DNA of 13,785 nucleotides, taken from Ichthyophonus hoferi. Its lineage: Eukaryota; Opisthokonta; Ichthyosporea; Ichthyophonida; Ichthyophonidae. A program made the position numbers and the translations under genes. How positions within the stretch are numbered: position 1 is the stretch's first letter; the number at the start of each line of letters is the position of its first letter. The notes beneath the pieces were generated by a model. It was not told where the DNA came from. It ran no database searches and was given only the letters and a program-made list of their open reading frames with translations. The DNA is taken from positions 19,512 to 33,296 of the forward strand of contig NAOQ01000503.1 of assembly GCA_002751075.1 (NCBI GenBank), given 5' to 3'. Shown here in pieces: positions 8,128-13,785 of this stretch.

Positions 8128-11100
8128 CTGATTGTGTTATATGTGTGATAGATAGTATAGCAATATAATAGTATGTTAGTATGTGTGAGAGTATATATGT
8201 ATGATAGGATGTATGTAATATGTATAATAAAAATAATTAAAGCATATTAGTAACAGCAGGAACTATATATATATATATATATATATAACACATACAAGCA
8301 TAAGAATATATTTAAACTAGCAACTACAATAAATACCAATCATACGTACATTATAACCGTATTTATCCATTTTATCGTGTGGTTAAGGGTTCCTACAGTA
8401 ATACATCTGAATATATATATATATATTAACACCAATCTCTATGGTATATTGTACCAATAAAATCATATAGTAACCAATAGTGTACTGTCTTCGGAGTGCA
8501 TCTACAGCCAATAATCGTTCTTTAGTAAGATATACAAGATACATATATAGATAAATGAGTAAGTACACTATATAGCCATTTTACATACATACGAATGTCA
8601 TTCGGTCTCTATAGACAAAAAGGTAGAATAATTATATAACATCATGCATAAGATCTACAACGGTATATATATATGGCCAGTTAAATTTTAAAATAAAAAT
8701 ACACACCTATATACATAGACATACACACATCCATACATCCATACATACCTGTCTCTATTAGTTTCTGTATACGATTCGGTGTACCCACTGCTATACGACA
8801 CTTTCCCTTGGCAAGATAAGCAGTTTGTTCAGCCACATCCAAGTGCTTGGCAAATAGTTTAGCCACCCGGCACATAGTGTTGAATTCCTTGAGCTCTCTG
8901 TAGAGCGCAATGTTAGTGTTGTTTAATTTTAAAGTTTTGTGCTTCAAACTATACCATATTACTTAAATTGGAGTTTAACAAGTAATGCAGCCGCCTGGGT
9001 ACGTTGGATTATAGGCTGCTTATTTTTGAACATAGCATAACCCAGGATAGGATTATATATATACATAAATACCTACATACATAAACACATATATACATAT
9101 ATACATACATACCTACATACCTACCTACATACATAATATCTCCTTTGAAATACGCACATACTCTACCCAACAAAGCCATGATAAACACCACAAAATAATC
9201 ATTACAACCAGAAAAGGAAATCCACATACAGTGTGCGTGACTTAAGAGAAAACTAAACCTACCTGAATACATCTGCAGCGCTCTGGCCAGACAAAGTAAT
9301 AATAAGAACAGTAGGATGACCATTTTTCTGAAAGGCCTTGCCGGGTGGTTTTTCACCAAATTGCTGCTGCCAGTGGGGTTCTATTGCTTTGAGATAATTC
9401 TATTGCCACCCAAATTAATGGTTAGTTTGGTTAGTTCTCTTCCATCTTAGTAGTAATTAAATTAAATTAACAGAGAAAAAAACTATAAGTGAAATAAAAA
9501 ATAAAGAAATAGAATGTCTGTGTGTATATTGCTGTAAGTTACTAATTAAAGGGGCTAGAAGTAACGTGTGAATGGTGCGGAAATTTCAAAAAAAAAGTTG
9601 TGTTTTCGGGGTTATCAAATTAATGTACATTACAGGTAGGGCATGGTCAAAAAACAAAGGCCCGATTCGGGTCGATTAGAATTAAATTGAAAACCAAATT
9701 AATCATTTCCAATCTATGATTAATCCCAAACTATTCATGAAAGACATAGAAACAAAAACGAGAAAGTCGCCCAATTTCCAAAACTTGAAATTTTTCAGAT
9801 GCAAACGTGATGGCACTTTGTCTCTAGTCCTATTAATAAACATACATAGACACAAAAGTCATATACTCGGCTATATGGCATACCTTCAGATCAGATAGTT
9901 GACGATTAACTCCTTGGAACTTCTCGGGCACATCAACAAAATGAGTGGACTCTGCGTGAAATAATGTTAATATTCTAGTCCTATACCTACATGTTCTCCC
10001 TCTCTCTCTCTCTCTCTCTTATTGCTATATTCAATACATCTGAATCAATATGCGTGACCATGCAGCCTTACATCATATACAATATTATATAGGGTGGTAG
10101 ATATTTATGTGATCATAATCTCCCTTCACATACCTGTACACTCACATGTGCAAAACCAATACAAATGATCTTAATATAGTTAAACTATTCCTGGATATAT
10201 ATATACTATTTATTTCTACTACCCGCTCCCCCACTATTACCCAACCGTGTCTACACATTTATCGTGCACTTCCTCAATTCCACAGTTTACATTATATTTT
10301 TTATCATAAACAATATGTATAAATTATCCCAATATATATGTGCGTGGGTGTTACCTTCATCGTCCTACACACTATATATATATACATACATACATACACA
10401 CATACATACATACATACATACATAAATACATACATACTTATAGACATGCATACATGCATACATATACTTACACACATATATATACATCTATATACATACA
10501 TATACATACATATATACACACATACATATACATGTACATACACACACACATACAAACCTATTCTAAACTCATCTAACTCTATGGTAGACAGCTTATTTCC
10601 TACAGTATCCATAAATTCTCCCCATACATATCCCATTTGAGTGGCTGCATTGCCTGTCACCTTAGCGTCCTCTGCTAGCATGCGCGTCAACATTTTATCC
10701 TTAACATAGGGAGGGAGAGGGTAATGGAGTTGGTTAATATAACTAACTACCATTGAGTAGAATGCATGGGAGAAGTTCATTGGTTGAAATAATTAACAAT
10801 AGTAAATTGTAATGGGTAAGGAGCAATGGGGGTGGGTTCATTGGTTGATATAATTAAGAGCAATTGATTATAAGATATGATAAAAGATGAGGTGAGATAA
10901 TTAACTAGCATGCATGTTATCACTAGACCATGAAGATGGGATGGAGAAAGAAGAGTCATATAACTGGATAGGATGGTGAACTAAAAAATAATGATTGATT
11001 ATGAGTGGCTAGTATGTGAATAACTATTGATTCATGTAAAAGGCTAGACAATTTGATTGGCATATTGCATTATACTATAATAATATATATATTGGATAGT

Positions 11101-12782
11101 ACTATATTTAACATGTGAGTGAGCATTGGGTAGGATGAAAGAAGGTAAGCGATAAAGAAGGGGTTGCTATATAAGAGAATGGCTACTAGAAAATGATTAA
11201 TGTATATATAGACGATCATAATCATTATCTAAATATGGCAATAAGAATCGATATGAATAATGCCTCGCCTGATATACATTAAATGACATCATAATCCAGT
11301 AATAGAACATACCCATATATAGCGTCACTGCGCCATATATAATAGAGATTCTAGCAATCTACCTTGCCATAGATTTACCCTCGATCATATACCCAAATAT
11401 GGGTCATTGCTTGTATGTACATGCACACACACAACACATATACATACATATATATCTTGTTCTCATTCTCTTTCACCCTCCACTCACCTGTTTAGCCTTT
11501 CTTTTAGGCAGCTTTCCACTAATCACACCATCTGTTACTCCCTCCCCTTCATTCTCACTGTTGTCTTGTTTATCGGTAGTGTCCCCTTTCTGTTTCTTTT
11601 TCTTGTTCTTTTTCTTTTGCACTCCCTCTACCTCAATATCATTATCATCCATAGATTTTCTTTTCAAACTCTGCTGGACTGTCAATATATATAGTTAGTA
11701 GATATATGTGTGTACCTATTAGGGCTGGAACCTTTTCACCCTATATTTTAACGGAATAGTTACCACTTCTATGGGCCATAGTTTCATATCTTCAGCTTTT
11801 GCAATAACGTTTACAAATCATCAGCGATTAATCTATACAATCTACAATTTATTTAAGATTCATTAAGTTCCAAGCAACCAATCATCTAGCCTGTTTTGGC
11901 CTAGAAAATCATGATTTATCATAATCTATAGCAGTGGAATTTTCACAAAAAAAATTTAAAATTTAAATTAAAATAGTTTAAGTAAAGATTATATCTCTAA
12001 TTTGTGAAGATAGAGGTTTGTGAAGATATAGTATATATACATGGGGGTAGATATATTATATCTTAATGTGTGTGTATGTGTAGGTGTAGGACTTCCTGTG
12101 AAAATATGCATGTGTGTAGATAATAAATAATAGATAATAAATAATAGGTAATAGATAATGCATGATAGATAATAGATGGCATTTACCAGATAATATATAA
12201 TAGAGGACGTGGGCATGTGTAAGGCTTGTGTACGCTTACATAATAATGTGTATGTCTAAATATGAATGTGGATAGATATATACATGCGTGTGTATGTATT
12301 TGTATCAGATAGGCTCGTGCGCATATATACATTTGAGTCTTTACATATATAGTGTATAAAAGTCTAAAATCCAGGCTATGTAAACGCGTATATGTATGTA
12401 AGTATTTTCTATTTGAATGATATAATATATATGCATATATATAATAAACGCATATCTCTTATATGCAACTATATAAACATAAACATAAAAGTATTATAGT
12501 ATAAATTAGTACATGCAATCATTAATATCCACATTGGTAACCATACACAAAGACATATCGATACACACAGGCACAGATACATACACGTACATTGCTATAT
12601 ATTATATAGGACCTCCATACTTAACACACTTTATTGATCCTCTTTCCCTCCATGACACTACACATAAACACAAATACAACCATGCATATGAATATACCTT
12701 GTTGATCCTCCTCCTCTCCCTCGGACACTACAGCCTCATAGACAAGGCCATCGTCAAGATCATCACCACCATAGTGCGACAT
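7958..12782 (-). CDS. CMSS1: CMSS1/Cms1 ribosomal small subunit biogenesis protein, complete seven-exon gene
   Basis: Nucleolar/nuclear factor of the Cms1 family, linked in yeast and human to small-subunit (SSU processome) biogenesis. Exons on the minus strand: 12698-12782, 11488-11678, 10558-10699, 9884-9951, 9263-9399, 8749-8897, 7958-8127. Together 942 nt, giving 313 aa; human is 279. All introns are GT-AG and every phase agrees. N-terminus is acidic (residues 1-28), then a lysine-rich stretch (KKKNKKKKQKG, 49-59) and an acidic patch typical of nucleolar proteins. The conserved part starts near residue 95 (MLTRMLAEDAKVTG). Landmarks against human: STIELDEF/VIELEEL, YLKAIEPHW/YLKEICPKW, VAKLFAKHLDV/VIKLFAKHIKV, VGTPNRI/VGTPGRI, MTLF-stop/LGLF-stop. 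The family resembles a degenerate DEAD-box helicase domain without ATP-binding motifs. Extra length is in the N-terminal linker. Confidence 0.93.
8128..8748 (-). other. CMSS1 intron 6 with TA and TATG repeats
   Basis: 621 bp. Starts at the donor with a GTATG-type run (8698-8748) and carries pure (TA)n tracts at 8264-8287 and 8410-8426. No gene inside. Confidence 0.8.
8749..8897 (-). CDS. CMSS1: CMSS1 exon 6
   Basis: Residues 208-257: RELKEFNTMCRVAKLFAKHL through VGTPNRIQKLIET, the best conserved part of the family. Acceptor CTCTACAG|AG and donor GACAG|GTATGT, the donor running straight into GTATG repeats. The family's TPGR motif reads TPNR here. Confidence 0.93.
8898..9262 (-). other. CMSS1 intron 5 with a TATG/TAGG minisatellite
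   Basis: 365 bp. The repeat at 9053-9136 consists of CATA, CCTA and TATA units (reading TATG/TAGG on the gene strand). Nothing else recognised. Confidence 0.75.
9263..9399 (-). CDS. CMSS1: CMSS1 exon 5
   Basis: Residues 163-207 plus two bases of codon 208: NYLKAIEPHW, then a Gln/Pro/Lys-rich insert, then GHPTVLIITLSGQSAADVF matching human KSVLMLIICSSAVRALEL. Acceptor GGCAATAG|AA, donor TTCAG|GTAGGT. The longer open frame at 9009-9359 is a different frame and not the protein. Confidence 0.88.
9400..9883 (-). other. CMSS1 intron 4; hairpin
   Basis: 484 bp, mostly non-repetitive and locally less AT-rich around 9550-9680. A perfect inverted repeat ATTAATCAT / ATGATTAAT lies at 9698-9724 with a 9-nt loop, and a small CCCGA-T-TCGGG palindrome at 9661. 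This stretch could be an old non-autonomous insertion, but no terminal repeats were found. Confidence 0.5.
9884..9951 (-). CDS. CMSS1: CMSS1 exon 4
   Basis: A 68-bp exon, residues 140-162: ESTHFVDVPEKFQGVNRQLS then DLK, equivalent to human DSCFLKANDLTHSLS. Acceptor CACGCAG|AG, donor AAG|GTATGC. Too short to stand out as an open frame; found by phase and homology. Confidence 0.85.
9997..10019. repeat. (CT)n dinucleotide repeat in CMSS1 intron 3
   Basis: Run of CT units, reading (AG)n on the gene strand, about 45 bp into the sequence upstream of exon 4's acceptor. Confidence 0.9.
10372..10552. repeat. Long CATA/TATG microsatellite in CMSS1 intron 3
   Basis: About 180 bp of CATA, TATA, CACA and ACATAT units, ending 5 bp from the intron 3 donor. 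It explains the several long but meaningless Tyr/Ile/His or Tyr/Val/Cys frames seen on both strands here. Confidence 0.95.
10558..10699 (-). CDS. CMSS1: CMSS1 exon 3
   Basis: Residues 93-139 plus the first base of codon 140. MLTRMLAEDAKVTG aligns with human ITDVLAKSEPKPG, and KLSTIELDEF with RLVIELEEL. Acceptor follows a pyrimidine tract (CTCTCCCTCCCTATGTTAAG). Donor AATAG|GTTTGT is weak and opens directly into a long TATG/TG repeat. An open frame runs past both exon edges (10304-10780), but the homology stops at the splice sites. Confidence 0.88.
10730..10860. repeat. Three diverged tandem units next to the CMSS1 intron 2 acceptor
   Basis: TTGGTT followed by AT/AA TATAA-TTAA recurs at 10730, 10780 and 10841 (spacing 50 and 61 bp). 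The second and third share GTTCATTGGTTGAAATAATT (10775-10796) and its copy at 10836-10857 with one mismatch in 22. Each is preceded by a G-rich run, which is pyrimidine-rich on the gene strand. Confidence 0.75.
11488..11678 (-). CDS. CMSS1: CMSS1 exon 2
   Basis: Residues 29-92: basic and acidic low-complexity linker with KKKNKKKKQKG and KLPKRKAKQ. Acceptor TTGACAG preceded by CTACTAAC, a textbook branch-point sequence about 20 nt upstream; donor CAG|GTGAGT, phase 0. Confidence 0.88.
12118..12204. repeat. AGATAATA-type minisatellite in CMSS1 intron 1
   Basis: Imperfect repeats of AGATAATA/AAATAATA over about 87 bp. Next to it (12040-12118) is a TG/TATG-rich stretch. The rest of intron 1 (11679-12697, 1019 bp) is AT-rich without a recognised gene. 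Confidence 0.85.
12698..12782 (-). CDS. CMSS1: CMSS1 exon 1 (coding part)
   Basis: ATG at 12782-12780. Encodes residues 1-28, MSHYGGDDLDDGLVYEAV followed by VSEGEEEDQQ, an acidic leader comparable in charge and place to human MADDLGDEWWENQ. Donor CAAG|GTATAT leaves one base, which pairs correctly with exon 2 (phase 1). No other ATG in frame gives a longer conserved start. Confidence 0.82.
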
Positions 12783-12876
12783 AGTTGCTATATAATTCCT
12801 ATTTGTGGTGGTTGTACAAGTGTGTATATCTCCCTCTCCCTCTTTCTATGTGCACGTGCAGTGGCTCATTCAGGAG

Positions 12877-12936
12877 CTGTAAGATGATATAATGCGGGTC
12901 GGGTTGTTATATAACTTGGCCTGGCTCGTTACATAC
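12877..12936 (-). other. Possible 60-bp intron in the CMSS1 5' UTR
   Basis: On the gene strand a strong donor, GACAG|GTATGT (exon end at 12937), is followed 60 bp later by ATCATCTTACAG|CTCC (exon resumes at 12876), about 94 bp before the ATG. Both sites are good, but nothing proves that transcription starts upstream. A CCAAT box lies at 12956-12952 on the same strand. Confidence 0.35.
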
Positions 12937-12940
12937 CTGT

Positions 12941-13785
12941 CAATGCAGCTAATTGGTTATTTTAATTATTAGTTTTATTATTAGTTGATAATAATTTATT
13001 ATGTTTATGGTATCCAATGATACGCAAGTATTTTATATTTATTTATTGGCAGCTAATTTTTACTATAACTTTAATTATGGTGTTAAAAGTTTTTCTCACT
13101 GATACAACGTATCGGCACAAAACTAACACTGTGAACATGTATTTTACAGCGATAAACTGTGTGTAGAGTATAATGCAATAGATGACTTTTGTGGTCTAAA
13201 AATATATATTCTTCGTTTTACCTGCAAACGTAGAGGGGCCGAATGTTCATAATGAAACGCCCATGATGTAATTTATGGTAATAATCCCTGGCGATTAGAT
13301 CATGTTAATTAGCCTGATGACGTAAAACATTATTATAGTCTTAACTATATTAACTAATATAGTCGTAACGGGGTTATTTTTGCATTTCTCGCAATGAAAA
13401 TAGGTAAATATTAAACTAAAATGCTCATATATATATATGCCTTGATGTCAAACAAGATTTGTATATTAAGATGATTCCCAAAGACGTATTTTGTTTTTGT
13501 GATTTGAGTATCTTTTTCCAATCAAGTCCTTTTTTTTCATACAGAAATATGGTTCATTCCTCGGTGTGCTCTAGGGGGATGTGGTATATATCAATTATTT
13601 TTCATTATCTGGCTGCTTCATATATTATAACCCGACCGATCCAGAACGGTTATAATAAAGCTGACGCTCATATTAGCATCCCATAATAATTAGAAAATAA
13701 CGTAAATTATGCTATATATGTATAACACCTCTACTGCCTTATTCAACTTGTATTATGTATCAGGTCGGAATATATGTTTATTTTC
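12941..13785. other. CMSS1 upstream region, no gene recognised
   Basis: AT-rich. Contains a perfect hairpin ACTATATTA-AC-TAATATAGT at 13344-13363 and TGACGTAA at about 13318, a CRE-like site. A 75-codon plus frame (13459-13686) has no recognisable domain. The CMSS1 promoter should lie at the left of this stretch. Confidence 0.5.

Noticed and set aside
9009-9359. 116-codon minus frame with a hydrophobic leader
   Set aside because: Wrong frame across CMSS1 exon 5; the homologous protein is read in another frame.
10372-10552. CRISPR-like regular repeats
   Set aside because: Tetranucleotide microsatellite without spacers, in an animal intron.
10304-10780. 158-codon minus frame as one protein
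   Set aside because: Only 10558-10699 is CMSS1 coding; both ends are intron read-through, one of them a microsatellite translation.
12513-12887. 124-codon plus-strand frame
   Set aside because: Antisense to CMSS1 exon 1 and its 5' flank, with repeat-like composition.
13459-13686. 75-codon plus-strand frame at the right end
   Set aside because: No domain, no splice or promoter context; kept only as an unassigned note.

Overview
This is eukaryotic, almost certainly animal, DNA: AT-rich, full of TA and TATG/CATA simple repeats, with GT-AG introns of about 300-1000 bp and two recognisable nuclear housekeeping genes. No species can be named from the sequence. The gene structure and sequence divergence fit an invertebrate, possibly an early-branching one such as a sponge, but that is a guess.

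Layout. (1) Bases 1-1389, plus strand: the last three coding exons of RFC4, a small subunit of the clamp loader replication factor C. The window opens on what looks like the 5' splice site of the preceding exon. (2) Bases 1390-7957: a 6.6 kb gene-poor interval. It holds a coding-like relic of unknown family (about 2380-3250), an exon-like open segment on the minus strand (4053-4208), a decayed Tc1/mariner (IS630)-type transposase (4860-5669, minus) whose first 163 codons are still open and sit behind a TATA/CRE-like promoter, and a 1.13 kb block bounded by 46-bp inverted repeats (6099-7230). (3) Bases 7958-12782, minus strand: a complete seven-exon CMSS1/Cms1 gene (predicted 313 aa), a ribosomal small-subunit biogenesis factor. 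All six intron boundaries are GT-AG and all phases agree. (4) Bases 12783-13785: the CMSS1 5' flank with a possible 60-bp 5' UTR intron, then AT-rich DNA without a recognisable gene.

The two genes are tail to tail. One serves DNA replication and the other ribosome assembly; nothing in the sequence shows a functional link beyond adjacency. The CMSS1 introns carry most of the simple repeats, and in introns 3 and 6 the repeats start right at the 5' splice site.

I did not find a convincing new biological system. The items most worth a second look are the still-open DNA-binding half of the dead transposase, the inverted-repeat block whose arm differences are nearly all transitions, the tandem repeats beside the intron 2 acceptor, and the two unassigned coding-like stretches.
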